Source: Neolentinus lepideus HHB14362 ss-1
Lineage: Eukaryota > Basidiomycota > Agaricomycetes > Gloeophyllales > Gloeophyllaceae
Reading direction: 5' to 3'
Assembly (NCBI GenBank): GCA_001632425.1
Contig: KV425560.1
Location: 8,884-72,883 of the forward strand
Length of the DNA: 64,000 bases
The notes under the pieces are model-generated. The model made no database searches and was not told the origin of the DNA. It worked only from the letters and a program-made list of their open reading frames with translations. The translations under genes and the position numbers were made by a program. The stretch's first letter is position 1. Each line of letters begins with the position of its first letter. Shown one piece after another: positions 44,114-55,865 of this stretch.

Positions 44114-44772
44114 ATGGAGAAGATTAAGGAGGTAACGAGCGCGTCGTCCTGTTCCAACCGATCTTGCTGATCATCGGTTAGAAACTCAACGCCCTTCGTG
44201 CCGAGGCGGACGCGGCTGTTACCCGTGCTGAGGAGGCCGAGGCCAAGAACAAGAAATATGAGCAGCAGCTCTTGGAGAAGGACCAGGAAATCACGTCTCT
44301 CTCACACAAACTCAGTGTTCTCGATGCCGAACTTGAGAAGACTGAGACCAAGCTGACAGAAGCCAAGGCGGCACAGCAGGAGGGCGAGAGTTCTAGGACA
44401 ACGAACGAGGGCCTCAACCGTAAGATCCAGCTCCTAGAGGAGGAGTTGGATGCCGCAGAAAAGAACGTGAAGGAGACAGTCGAGAAGTGCGCTCTTACGC
44501 ACACTCTCCAGTTGCCGCTTTACTTATCAGGAGCCCCCTAGGCTGCGGCAGGTGGACGTCAAAGCGGAGCACTTTGAGCGTCAGGTACAGCGTCTCGAGC
44601 AGGAGCGTGATCAGTGGGAGAAGAAGTACGAGGTACGCGTTGATCAAGATACTCAACGCATTACCATTCTGATCTGCCATGATACTGCCTTCTCCTGCAG
44701 GAAGCTCAAGAGAAGTATCGGGCTTCGAAAGCGGAGTTGGACGAGCTTGTGCAGAACATGGAAGGGCTCTAA
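44114..44772 (+). CDS. TPM1: Tropomyosin
   Basis: A fully coiled-coil protein of about 160 residues: MEKIKE then KLNALRAEADAAVTRAEEAE, KNKKYEQQLLEKDQEITSLS, LNRKIQLLEEELDAAEKNVK, LRQVDVKAEHFERQVQRLEQ, then EAQEKYRASKAELDELVQNM and EGL. Heptads run without a break across exons, as in fungal tropomyosins (Tpm1, Cdc8), which line formin-made actin cables and the cytokinetic ring. Introns: after MEKIKE (GTAACG...GTTAG), within ETVEK (GTGCGC...CCTAG), and after KKYE (GTACGC...TGCAG). The short first exon is usual for this family. Converges on the kinase that ends at 44931. Confidence 0.93.
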
Positions 44773-44930
44773 GCTGCCATTATTCTCGTGTCCTCCGTCG
44801 ACATACCCGTTACTTCTCAGTACACTGATGACATTAACCACGCAAATCTGTACAATCTATATCGCTACGGGTTTCTTCATAATCTCTCCTTTGGAATACC
44901 ATTTCAATCAAGTCTCAACTGCCCTGATCG

Positions 44931-47900
44931 CTAGATCCCCAGAGAATAAGAAGGAGAGAATATATCAACCTCTTCTAGTCCTCGTCGATGTGCCAAGTGC
45001 GAGATCTCGTCTGCATTCCAGCCAGAGTTCTCGTGTTCCGGTTCTTCAAGGAGAAGGTTCCACCGTATTTCCTCCCTGTTATGTCCTCTGCCCTCGAGTA
45101 AACCCGCCACCTTCCGCAGTCTGTTCAAGACATAATCGGATGGCACCAATGTTTGTTTCAGATTTTCTGGGAGTTCCCATAGGATGCCTCCATTGTTATT
45201 TCTCATCAGCGTCCATCTTCTCGCGTTTTCTTCATTGTCACTGATTATGTCGTATACGTCTCCAGCCACCGTCTTCAATGCAGGATAGACTTCGAATATT
45301 TCGTCCAACCATCTCGCTAACGCACCCCATTCACCCCATTCGTGTCCAAGTTCCGTCTGCTCCCCAAACCGACGCAGTTGCTCGGCCTGGCCTATCATCC
45401 ACCGGTACAGCTCGACGCGCGATCGTATCCAGCCCATGTTTTGCCTGTCCTCCGGTTTTCGTCTCCAGCACTCTTCCATGACTGTCCACATCGGCACCGG
45501 GACCTCGTCGCGCTCCTGGGGGAGTTCACCTTGGATGATCTTAACGATAGGGATAAGTCCAGAATACTCATGGTACGGCTTCAACCCGGTATAGATCTTG
45601 TGCAGCGCTCAGCATCTGCAACATTTAGAAAGTGATTTGAATACTCACTTCATAGCACAGAAGGCCAAATGCCCATACGTCGCTCGCAGTGCATGGTTTC
45701 GCACTTGTCCGGCCGAACTCAGATGGTGATAGACGCTCCGGCGACATCCACCTCGGTGTTCCACCCACAGTGGTCAATAGCGTAGTGACTACTGTAACGG
45801 TGCTCTCGGGAAGGCCGGAGAGTTCCAAGTCCTTGAACCAGGCGCTCTCCGTCTCGAGCAAGTTCTGGTACTCCGCCTTCTCGACTGAGGAGAGCCCAAA
45901 GTCGGCAAGTCGCGCCTGGCCTCTCTTATTCACTAAAACGTTTTCCTAAGGATAGGGTGAGTGCCTCTGTTCTATGTACTAGATTGATGAAAATCTCACT
46001 CCTTTGAGGTCACCATGTACTACGCCCTTGATGTGTAGATACTCCAATCCCGACGCGACTTGATTTATCTGCCACAACACCTCAATACGCCAGCCGAAAG
46101 TCTGAGAGGGACAAGATACTGACCAAGTGCTCCTTGTCTGCATACGGTGCATTCCTCACATAACTGGTAATATCACCTTGGGGCATCCAGTCCACGATAA
46201 TACACAGCTCAGTCCCGTCCATGATAACTCCCCTGAACTTCACAATATGCCTGTGATTCAGGCTGGACAAAATCATTGCCTCCTTGGCAAAAGCCTAGCA
46301 CACAATCGCGACCCGTCGGCAACTCTCAACGCTCGCCGCGAAGGGGACGCACCTTCCGCACGTACGCAGCAGTATTTTGCCTGATCCGGAAGCTCTTGAT
46401 AGCGACCTCATGCGAACCAAAGAACCCATGATATACATCAGCGGTACCTCCGTTGTTTAGCGATTCCTTGTTGCTCCTGATGATTCCTGAGCGGCGCAGG
46501 TTCCTCGGCACGTAGTATCTCCGCAGACAGAGCTCCATCAGATGCTGCTGACATCTCTGACGGAATATTGTCCCATTGGCGGGGTCTTCAGCTAGCTGAA
46601 AAGTTCCACGTGGGATCAGAGCAAGTAACGCAATCGTCTTTAAATGGGACATTACCTGTGCAAGCACTCGCGAGCAAATATCCATGCGCTGAGTTGCTTT
46701 CTCCAGATCCTGCTGCTCCTTCTCCGGATCTGCGTTCGTCTGCGACGAGGTCAGCTTAGGCTGCACTGTGAGCGGGAAGACCTTGCGAATCCAATTGAAT
46801 ACTTCTCGCCGCCAAACGATTCGGCCCCACATGAAACTGCCAGTGCAAATCAACGTTACGCCATACAAAGGCGGGCTGAAGTACAACTACTCACTCATAC
46901 CGAGAAGACGAAGGTGGAGGCGCCGGAATTCCATGCTCTTGTTGCGAGGACAGCGCTCTCACGGGCGGAGGCGCGATGGGCGGATCGACTTGATGCTCAC
47001 TCGGTCGTCGAACGGTGCGGCGCGAACGGAGCCGCCTGAGTGCCTGCTCGAACTCGGGAGAATCGTAGTACTCATCGGGTTCGATTCCCACTTCCACGGA
47101 CTCATGTGTGGTTTTCACAACGTGCTCGCCGGCGACCGGGTTGGGCAAGACTTCGAATTCTTTCGACGCCGTTCTGTATTTACTTCGCGACGTAACTTTG
47201 CCAATCGGCCATGGTGAAGATGGAAGTGGTCTGAGGAGCGGATCCACAACTGAACTTCGGGCCGCATGGTCAGGCATTGTGACTGGCTTAGGAATATAGC
47301 CATCTTCTGCCACAATATAAAGGTAGTCCAAGTCCGTCTCAATCGTTTCAAGATACTGTCCCGGTGACGTGACGTGGGATAAGGATGAAGGCGGGATAGG
47401 TGAACCGATCTGATACTCGCTCAGTGGTTGCAGAGTGCGGTGCGACGAGAGACGTTGAGCTTCCTCCTGGAATTGGTACTCGTGGGCGGGTAGGATGGGC
47501 GATGAGACTGCGAATTCTCTCGGTAGTGGCATTTCATCTCCTGCTTCGGATTCTGTCCACAGAGGGGTAGATCCGTGTCCCTGTGACTGTGACGGGGGTT
47601 CAGAGGGCGGTTGAGGGATGAACAACAGTTCGAGCATTCCCGCCTCGATCTCCTCATGCTTCTCCAACCAACTGAGTTGATTGTTCTGATATAATTTGCC
47701 CCATATCTTGAACTGACAATACACCTTCTGGCATTGTGGTAAGATATTTCTGTGGCATCGCTCTCAACCTGCCAACGTAAAGAATAGGAATGTCACCTAC
47801 GGATTCTGATCCTCGAGTGGGCTATCGAGCGTCAAGCAGAGGTACTGCTTGTACAGTCGACCTGAAACCTCCTTAGATAGCTCCTAGTTTCATCAAGCCA

Positions 47901-48118
47901 TAGTCGATCTCAGCTTGGTCATAGCAAATACGCACCCAGAGTACACTCACCTTCCCGAATGGAAATGCACTCCTTAGCGCATCGATCTGGTCCAATCGCT
48001 TGACTAGCAGCCTAAACGCATGCTTCTCCTCGTCAGTCAAGTCTACAGGAGCTCGAGCTTGGGCAGGCTTTTCGCTTTCGCAATCTGTTCTCTTTGGAAG
48101 GTAACGTCGAATAACCAT
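44931..48118 (-). CDS. TKL-like protein kinase A (tandem paralog)
   Basis: Starts MVIRRYLPKRTDCESEKPAQ. An N-terminal domain shared with kinase B follows (DLTDEEKHAFRLLVKRLDQI, RLYKQYLCLTLDSPLEDQNP, CQKVYCQFKIWGKLYQNNQL with SWLEKHEEI). Then comes a disordered Pro/Ser-rich region of about 250 residues (46900-47620) not present in B. The kinase domain has NNGGTADVYHGFFGSHEVAI, VDWMPQGDITSYV, VVHGDLKG (HGD rather than HRD), ARLADFGLSSVEKAE, GGTPRWMSPERLSP and SDVWAFGLLCYEV. The C-terminal tail (LARWLDEIFEVYPALKTVAG) is also shared with B. About eight introns. Catalytic Lys, Asp and DFG are present, so it is probably active. Role unknown; such kinases are expanded in agaricomycetes. Confidence 0.82.
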
Positions 48119-48554
48119 GATCGAGAGATGGCTGGTGCTCCAGTGTAGCCGCGTTTACAGGGAGTGCTCCAGCGCAGCTTGCGGAGATATATGTCATGGC
48201 CTAGCGCCATGCTCTGGGCAGGCAATGCAGGGACCTGCGAGCTGGAAGGGCACGAGGCTGTCGGGGTGTATATCCTGACATAGCCTGTGATAGCATATCC
48301 AAGCGCTTGTTAGATCTCGGCCCAGAATGCTCGAGTTTTATTTTTGAAGGATTTCGTGTAAGGTGTGTTTAGATCCATTAACACTAACCAAAGAACAGCA
48401 GTAAGTTTCATGATGGGAAGCTGAATACTACGGCTCATATTACCGCCGCTAGGTTAGGGTCGCTATATAATATATTATATTATATACAACCTTCTTCTCC
48501 GCGCTACCAACTTGAATGTTTGCACAAATGCGATAAGTATCTGACTAGCACGTG
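48119..48554. other. Intergenic between tandem kinases
   Basis: 436 bp upstream of kinase A. An AT-rich palindromic stretch (ATATAATATATTATATTATA near 48462) lies about 345 bp from its start codon. No gene is seen. Confidence 0.5.
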
Positions 48555-51050
48555 TTATGGAGATGTGATGTGATACGAAAACAAAGCCCGATAGCTGGAC
48601 AGTGCGGGAGGTTCTGCCATATCCACATATCCGCTTGCTGCCCTGCCTGACGTATAGAAGCTGCTACTTCCTACACCCCAGACCGGGGGCGAATACACAC
48701 ACCTGGAAAAAGCCCTGAGTCTAAAATCTATCTCGCGACCCTCAATTAGAATCGCCAGCTGCTTGAGGTCAGACAAAAGACAGTCTGGCGGCACGCGAAG
48801 CTGCTGAGGAATGTCTTTCGCCGTGATTGCAAGTAATTTCAAATCGCTGCCTCTCTTCGCCAACAGGTTCTCCAAATCTCTGTCGTTGCGGCGGATCGTA
48901 TTGTACATGTCTCTGAGCCAACGTCGTAGCGACGGATACCACTTGAAGATTTCATCGAGCGACTCTCGGATGACACCCCATTCGCGACCGAGGATAGTCA
49001 CAATCCGGAACTGACGGAAATAGTTGGCGCGCTCTAGCATTCGACGGTATTCCTCCACTCGCCAACGGATCCAGGTCATGTTTGGGCGGTCATCCGGATC
49101 ATAGACCCAGCACCCTCTTATGATCGACCACACAGGCCAAGGTACCTCATCCCGCTCTTGGGGCAGCACACCTTGGACGATCTGGATGATCGGCGCTAGT
49201 CCAGAAAATTCGTGGTATGGCTTCAATCCCGTGTAAATCTAGCAGCGTATGCACTCAGCACGGCGCATATGGGAGTACGGCGGGAGCATCGGAGCTCACC
49301 TCATAACAAAGCAAACCGAAAGCCCACACGTCGCCGGCAGCACAGGGTTTTGTACTTTTCCTGCCAAATTTCGCTGGAACTAGACGTTCGGGAGACATCC
49401 ACCTGGGGGTACCCCCTACGGTTGTCGCCAAAGTAGTGACAATCGTGATTGTACCTTCGGTGAGGCTGGGGAGCTTTAAATCCTTGCTCCACGCACGCTT
49501 GAGCAGATTCCGGTAGTCTGCTCCCTCAACCGAGGCGAGCCCGAAGTCAGCCAACCGAGCCCTCCCATGCTGGTCAACCAAAACATTCTCCTAGTGTCAA
49601 AGTAAGTGATGAGTTCTTAAATGTCAGTAATAAGATGATTTACCCCTTTGAGATCTCCGTGAACCATGCCTTTCATATGGAGGTACTCTAGTCCTTCTGC
49701 AATCTGGTTTATCTGTGCGTGCCACATTTAACCTACACCGAAGAACAAGATAAGGAAGGACTAACCAGGAATTCCTTGTCGGCATGAGGGGTCTTCACGA
49801 CATATTGCGTGATATCGCCATTGGACATCCAGTCCGTAATGAGACAAAGCTCGCTCCCCTCAACAACCACGCCTCTGAACGTGACGATATTCTCATGGTT
49901 CAAAGTGGACAAAAGCATAGCTTCTTTCGCAAACGCCTGACATACGCCAGCGATCAGCAACTCGACGGACTGGGATCGCATCGAAACGAACTCAAGCCTA
50001 CCTTTTGCACATACGCAGCCGTATCTTGCCTCATCCGGAAGCTCTTGATCGCGACCTCGTGTGGCCCGAAGAAGCCGTGGTAGACATCCGCAGAACCTCC
50101 GTTGTTCAGGCACTCTCTGTCGGACCTCGTAATACCAGACTTCAGGAGTTCCTGCGGAATATAGTACCGCCGGAGACAGAGCTCAGTGAGGTGCTGCTGG
50201 CACCGCGTGCGAAAAGCGACAAAGTTCGATGCGTCATCAGCCATCTGCGAGTACAACACGAAGATGAGTCAGGCGCAAGCTGACCATGAAGATTGATGAG
50301 AGAAGAGAACCTTGGCGAGTACGCGGTAGCAGACGTCCATACCCCGGTGTTCCTCCTCCAGGTCCATCCATTCTTGGTTCGGGTCTCCCCGCGATCGAGA
50401 CGAGGTCAACTTGGGTCGCACCGTCAGTGGAAAGACCTTGCGTATCCATCGCAGGACCTCTCGCCTCCATGTAGTCCTGCCCCAGATGAGACTACGGAAT
50501 AAGTTCCGATTAGGTACCAACCCAGTTTACCACTTCACTTACTCGTCGCCGCCAAAAGGCGGTGACCCAGATCTGGGCAAACATAGCAACAGATCAACCA
50601 TGCCCACGCCAATAGTTTCATGTTTTTCTAGCCAGCACAGCTCGTATTCTTCATACCAGGACCGCCATTTCGCAAACCGGCGGTGCACCTTCTGGCATAA
50701 CGGCAGAATTGTCCTGGTCCACTTTCCTCAACATGACTGGCCCAAACAACGAGACAGGGACCCACGGATTTTGAGCCTCCAGTGGACGTGTGAGCGTCAG
50801 GCAGAGGTACTGCTCATACAGGCGCCTTGTGATCTCCTTCGTGAGCTCCTGAAGAAATCGTGCGAGTCACTAGCGTGTCGATGCCGTGCAGTGTGAATGC
50901 ACTGACCTTTCCAAAAGGTAACATGCACTGTAGCATGTCAATGTCGTCCAGCCGCTGGACCAGTATTCTGAACGCCCGCTTCTCTTCTGCGGTCAGAACA
51001 GCAGGACGTTGAACTGGCTTCAATCCTTGAGCGCATGGTCGAGGGGCCAT
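48555..51050 (-). CDS. TKL-like protein kinase B (tandem paralog)
   Basis: It starts at 51050 (MAPRPCAQGLKPVQRPAVLT). The order matches kinase A without the long disordered insert: EEKRAFRILVQRLDDIDMLQ, RLYEQYLCLTLTRPLEAQNP, a helical region with RCQQHLTELCLRRYYIPQEL, NNGGSADVYHGFFGPHEVAI, STLNHENIVTFRGVVVEGSE, TDWMSNGDITQYV, HGDLKG, VLVDQHGRARLADFGLASVE, GGTPRWMSPERL, GDVWAFGLLCYEV, then the shared tail (ESLDEIFKWYPSLRRW, VPPDCLLSDLKQLAILIEGR). The last 60 residues differ from A and may include an unspliced intron, so the stop at 48555 is the least sure part. It has the catalytic Lys, HGD Asp and DFG. Confidence 0.82.
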
Positions 51051-51192
51051 GGAAGTGGTGGGATGTAGCGAAGCTCATATATCCAATGTGGGGAGATACA
51101 GAGCTTTTGATGGTCCGATGCTGTGAAGGATACATGAAAGCCATGCACAGTACGACAGCATGAATTTAGGAGCATGTCCGAGATGTAGGCTA

Positions 51193-51430
51193 TGCCACGG
51201 ATCTCGACAAATGCACGACTGCGGTCCGCAGCCCTGACCTCTTCACCTGAACTGGAACTGATGATATCGTGCACATCGCCAACTACAAGCCCCACGTACT
51301 ACCATGAACTCCGAAAGTTTCATCAAACCACCTCTTTAATCCGCGCATTCTCTGTCCATCGCAGTGACACAGCCTCCGCCGATCGCCTTCCGCGTAACGA
51401 GTTGAGTGCACAGCGTTCTAACATAGCCCT
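51193..51430 (-). pseudogene. Decayed third kinase copy (C-terminal tail only)
   Basis: Pieces in two or more frames match the tails of A and B in order: MLERCALNSLRGRRSAEAVS (compare MLERANYFRQF in B), WFDETFGVH (compare WLDEIFEVY in A), then GLVVGDVHDIISSSSGEE (compare TVAGDVYDIISDNEE in A). Stops and frame changes separate them, and no kinase core remains. It lies just upstream of kinase B, so the cluster once had at least three units. Confidence 0.6.
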
Positions 51431-51794
51431 GGGAATTAGCTATAGGTCGGGGGCACGTACGGGCCGTGACAGTCCTTGGAAGTCGTTGAAGGCAGGACTC
51501 GCGTCATAGCTTTAGGAGGTCAGAGCCCTCATGATGAACGATAGACTCACCTCATTTCACGACTGTCGTGCCCTTTAGGAATACGTGTAGATCAGCTTCG
51601 AGCGTCTCCAGCGAATCCGACTCACGTCAGACGCCTAGGATCAACTCCGCGTACCCAGCAAGCGCCTACCATTAGAAGCCATGAATCACAGTACATTGCT
51701 ACTCCTTGTCACACTGAAATGCTACACATCGAAAAATGGTACACACTAAGTTAATCCATCCAGAACACGTCTTCTACGAGGTCTATGCCATTGT
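51431..51794. other. Intergenic, no gene seen
   Basis: 364 bp between the kinase remnant and the MsrB stop. No domain or repeat is recognised. Confidence 0.5.
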
Positions 51795-52546
51795 CTACTC
51801 GTCCTTGAACTTGAGCGAGATGGAGTTGACGCAGTGACGTTCGTCGGCTACGTACATCACATATATCGTGAGTACCACCCCGCAAAATCGAGTGACGAGC
51901 GAAAGAGATACGAACTCGGCGTCGGGAACCCCTCCCCCTTGAACACATGCCCCAAATGCCCTCCACAAGCCGCACAAGTGATCTCCGTCCTCACCATCCC
52001 CAGCGATATATCATCGTGTCTATTAATCGCCCCGGGAATAGCTAGACGTCGGACATCAGCAACCTCTTTCTCCTTCCACCAAACCACAGAGCGCACTCAC
52101 CGTCGAAGAACGCGGGCCATCCACACCCGCTATCAAACTTCGTCGTGCTCTTATACAGCGGTGTCCCGCACCCAGCGCATTCGTACACGCCCTGGGCCTT
52201 AAACTTATCATACTGTCCCGTGTGCGCGGGCTCGGTGCCTTTCTGCCTGAGGACACGGAACTGCGCGCCTCCGCATCAGGTCTCCCATCCAAATATGCAA
52301 GTGCGGGCAACGCACCTGCTGGGGGGACAGGACAGCCCTCCACTCGTCCTCCGGCTTACCCTTGGCAAAGGTCGCAGAATCAGACATGTTTCTCGAGCTC
52401 TGTGATGCACCCGTCTTGAAAACTCTGCGGCTGGTCGTTCGTGTACGGGTCGATATAGTCGAAAAGGCACTTATATTGCCCGCGGAAGACGAAAGTGATG
52501 TGCTCAGAACTGGGGAGAGCTTTGAAGTGGCTGCACGAGAAAGCAT
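51795..52546 (-). CDS. Peptide methionine-R-sulfoxide reductase (MsrB), mitochondrial leader
   Basis: The first ATG (52546) gives a basic, Ser-rich leader typical of mitochondrial import ([20 protein letters not shown]); a second ATG at 52387 gives [20 protein letters not shown], the start of a cytosolic form. Then [67 protein letters not shown], and [16 protein letters not shown] with the catalytic Cys. Four zinc-site cysteines (two CxxC) are present. It reduces methionine-R-sulfoxide in proteins using thioredoxin. Introns follow SPQQ and lie before the last exon (donor GTTCGT, acceptor GTAG), the latter restoring the conserved GFPTPTDERHC. Confidence 0.93.
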
Positions 52547-52808
52547 GGGATCAGCACCTCACTCAGCGTCTTCACTAATCTCATTGCACGTGATTGCGAT
52601 CGAGATGATCGAGAGTCAAGTTGACCCCAGGATCACAACATTGACCCAGGATCATTTAATCTTATAGATGCTTGGACGGATGTAATTAGCGTATGCATGG
52701 TCCTATCTAGTAGCCTATGCATCAATATTAGTATAATCTGTAGTCATGAGTGGTGGTCGTTTTGTTAGCTCCCTTTCAGTCCCCATACTTCCTGCTCATA
52801 GGTATGCT
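52547..52808. other. Intergenic MsrB-TIM44
   Basis: 262 bp. A near-repeat, GACCCAGGATCA with GACCCCAGGATCA, stands at about 52623-52649. No gene. Confidence 0.5.
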
Positions 52809-54581
52809 CTAGCGCTTCTCCGCGCCATCTACACCAGCCATCGTCAACACCCAATCCAGACCGTTCCCTGTAAAAAACAAACAGACACTCACCTCAACCA
52901 CCTTCCATCCATCCGTCAGCTCATCCCCAATCTCCTCCTCCACCCTCGTGACAACAGCAGCGTAATGACACTGCTCAACCCGCTCCTCCGAACCCACCAC
53001 CACCTCCCGCGACAAAGCGTTCCGGAAGAGAAGGACTTCTTGCGTAGCGAAGGTGACCACGAACACGGGAATGTTATTTTCAAGCATTTTCGCTGTGGTG
53101 ATCTGCAAAGAGGGAGAGGGCTAATATGGAGAATATACGAAGAGCAAAGAGGGACAGGACGCACATCTACTTGCCGAATATCCAGCACTTTGCTATCAGA
53201 TATAAGTCCTTGTTTGAGGTACTGCTCCATAGTCGCCCACAGCACATTATACGTCTACCAGCACCATCAGTCCACTGCCGCAAAATCTCAGCTGCGACCA
53301 TCTGCACACTCACCGCCTCTCCACACCACTTCTTCAGCGCCTCCCTATCCGCGCTCAAATACGCATCCACTACCTCCGGCACAATATATTCCCTCAGCTC
53401 CCTCTCGAACCCCTCCCGCGTAAAACCCGGGTCCATGATCTTCATCGTCCGCATCACCTGCGCGAACTCCGTCTCCTCAAACCACCCCTTCACCGTGTCC
53501 CGTACGCCGCGTATGGACGAGATGACCGGGTTCTCGCTCTCGTTGAAGGATTCAGAGAGGGTGTTGAGGCGCTGGAAGAGGGGCGACGTGGACTTGAGCT
53601 TTGACCAGCTGGACTCCCGGTTCGCCGAGGCGTGCAGGACGACTGAGCTCCCTGCTCTGTGCCAGACCTCGTCAGCAAACCCAGTCGAGTCCACCCAAAG
53701 CATACGACGAAACAAATCAGACGCACTCGGGATCCGCCACCACCTTCCTCCCCCGCCCCTCCTTCCCCGCCTTCGCCAACCGCGCCTGCCGCCGCCGCCT
53801 CCTCTCCTCCTTCTCCTCAAACCCAGCATGCTTCGCGCTCCCGCTGTCATCTAAAGCGTCTGTGAGCGTCTCGGCAAGGGTTTTGTACGCGGCAGTTTTT
53901 CGGATGGGTTCGGTTGCGGAGGCGACAGAGTCGGAGACAGCTGAAGAGGCGCGAGAGATCTGATTTCGAGAAGGGTGTGAGCGGAGATAGGAAGAGAAGG
54001 GGGGACAGGGAGAGGGAAGGAGACACATAGAAAATGGAAGATGAACATACAGCACGCATAATCTCGCTCTCCTCCATCGTCTTCAGCGCCTCCGACACCG
54101 CATCGCCCACCTTCACGCCCGTCCTCCTCAGCTCCTCCGCCGCGGCGCGCAGGCGCGGGTTCTCCTTAATGCTCGACGTCAACTACACGCCCCGGCGCAC
54201 ATCAGCCATCGCAGTTTCCACGCCGTGCAGCGGTACACATACCCTCGCCCGCTCGTACGCCGCGCGCGCCTTGCGCATCGCCTCCGCGTCCTGGAACCTG
54301 TCCACCTCGCCCTGCAGCTGCTTCACGTTCTCCTGGAGCTCCCTGTTCTTGCGCAGCTCATCTCGTAGGACATCGACAAAGGTTTGGAAGGGGGATTTGG
54401 GGAGCTCGACTTGTCTCCGTGAAGAGGAGTGAAATGAAGACGAATAACCAGGTGAGCGGAGGGACTGTGGGTGGGAGGGTGAGATGAGGACCTGGGGCCG
54501 GTTGAACCGCGCGGACGCGATGCGCAGTGGAGAAGGAGCGCGTGCTGAAAGGAGGATGCGTCTGAGGTGCTGCGAGAGCAT
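52809..54581 (-). CDS. TIM44: TIM44, mitochondrial import motor subunit
   Basis: The start MLSQHLRRILLSARAPSPLR is a matrix leader; then FQTFVDVLRDELRKNRELQE and a coiled coil, NPRLRAAAEELRRTGVKVGD, a basic stretch (EERRRRRQARLAKAGKEGR), and the Tim44 C-terminal domain: SSWSKLKSTSPLFQRLNTLS, ENPVISSIRGVRDTVKGWFE, MKIMDPGFTREGFERELREY, VVDAYLSADREALKKWCGEA, YLKQGLISDSKVLDIRQVDV, and MLENNIPVFVVTFATQEVLL. Tim44 anchors mtHsp70 to the TIM23 channel. Six introns; the final one (GTGAGT...GTGTAG) leaves a tiny last exon ending MARRSA. The previous exon ends GWKVVE. Complete. Confidence 0.92.
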
Positions 54582-54806
54582 TTTGATTTTGGGACCGAGT
54601 ACGAGGACAGTAAGGAGGGCGCTATATAGTACTGTGTCGAAAATGTTGGGCAATCGACTCTCGGAGTACTTGCCGGCGGCACCCGAGGATCCGGGGTAAT
54701 CCCACATAACAAACAGGCAAAAGAATTGGGAAGTAATCTAATGGCTACACTATACCATTCAAGAATATTATAATGAATACTAATCTACATCCAACACATC
54801 CCTAAC

Positions 54807-55628
54807 TCACGCCCTACCCTCTCTCTCCCTCTCCCTCTTCCACACCCCCTCCGTCATATCTCCAATCCGCATCCTAATCCCCTCCCACCCATCCAACGCA
54901 GGTCTCACATCAAGGCTGAACACGGGCGAGCCATCGGGCTCGGGGGGCGCAGAGTAGTAGTCGATCACATAGCGGATGGACTGGTTCGTGCGCGGCCGGC
55001 GAATGAGCCAGTCGTGGCGGTCAAAGGGCGGTTCCGAGCTGAAGCGCTCGGGCAGCAGCCAGCCTGCGAACTGCATTATGCGGGCTTTGGGGGAGAGCGT
55101 GCCGGGCTTGCCCATGAACCGCTCCAGCTGGACGTTATCGTCCCTGTAGAGATTGAGTTGTGTACCGATCGAGCGAATGGCGGCCTTTACTCACCCATTG
55201 TGCTCCCTTTCCCACCTCAGCACCTCCTCCCACGCTCTCTCGTTCAAAAAGTTGTGTATGTGCACCATCGTCTCGACATGTTCTTCGGGCGTCTCCCATC
55301 CCTTCCTTACCAGCGCGTTGTAGAACTGCTGAGGGCTAGGGTACTCCCACTTTGCGCTTTCATCCGCCTTGGGGATGGAGGAGAGCGTGCGGTCGGTGGG
55401 GAGCGCAACGGACTGATTGGGCGAGGGTGCTTGGGAGAGGACGGGCATCTGATTGAGAGGAGAGAGGTTGTCGTGGGCCACGGGGCAGGCCGCAGATGCA
55501 GAAGATGATGCGGATGGAGACTGATGGCTAACGGGACATTGGGCGGGTGGAGGGGGAGACTGGTGCATGGGACATGCTGAGGGAATAGCAGAGGAGGAGG
55601 CGACGGGCTGCGATGTTGTCTGGCCCAT
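54807..55628 (-). CDS. CYC3: Holocytochrome c-type synthase (cytochrome c heme lyase)
   Basis: The start [20 protein letters not shown] leads into three Cys-Pro heme-regulatory type motifs (CPMHQ, CPVSH, CPVAH) in a Ser/Pro-rich region. The family core follows: [40 protein letters not shown], an intron (GTGAGT...CTACAG), then [60 protein letters not shown]. The enzyme attaches heme to the CxxCH motif of apocytochrome c in the intermembrane space; the His in HIHNFLN is the heme ligand in the family. About 255 residues, close to fungal Cyc3. A longer upstream ATG exists at 55712, but the MGQ start gives the normal N-terminus. Confidence 0.92.
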
Positions 55629-55865
55629 TTGTTTCCAGAGGCGAGTCGAGTACAAAGTCGAGTACAGAGACTCAGAGCAACTTTTCAAGACTTTTGAGGG
55701 AAGGCGCCACACTCGGGAGTTCCCGCCTAATTGTCACGTGCGTAGCAAGAGTACCCTCCGAGGAATGTGACCTTGTTCGTGACATGGAATACTCTCCAAT
55801 AAACCACTCTCTATGAATCTAGTATTACGTGGCTGCCAAATTTTTCGTTACATCATGTTGTCCAT

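Noticed and set aside
47070..47095. GGTTCGATTCC resembling a tRNA box B
   Set aside because: It lies in the coding region of kinase A (GIEPDE on the other strand), with no box A or cloverleaf.
53167..53850. Long frame with Gly/Arg-rich start opposite or overlapping TIM44 exons
   Set aside because: The first part reads through a TIM44 intron; only the part in frame with the Tim44 domain is kept.
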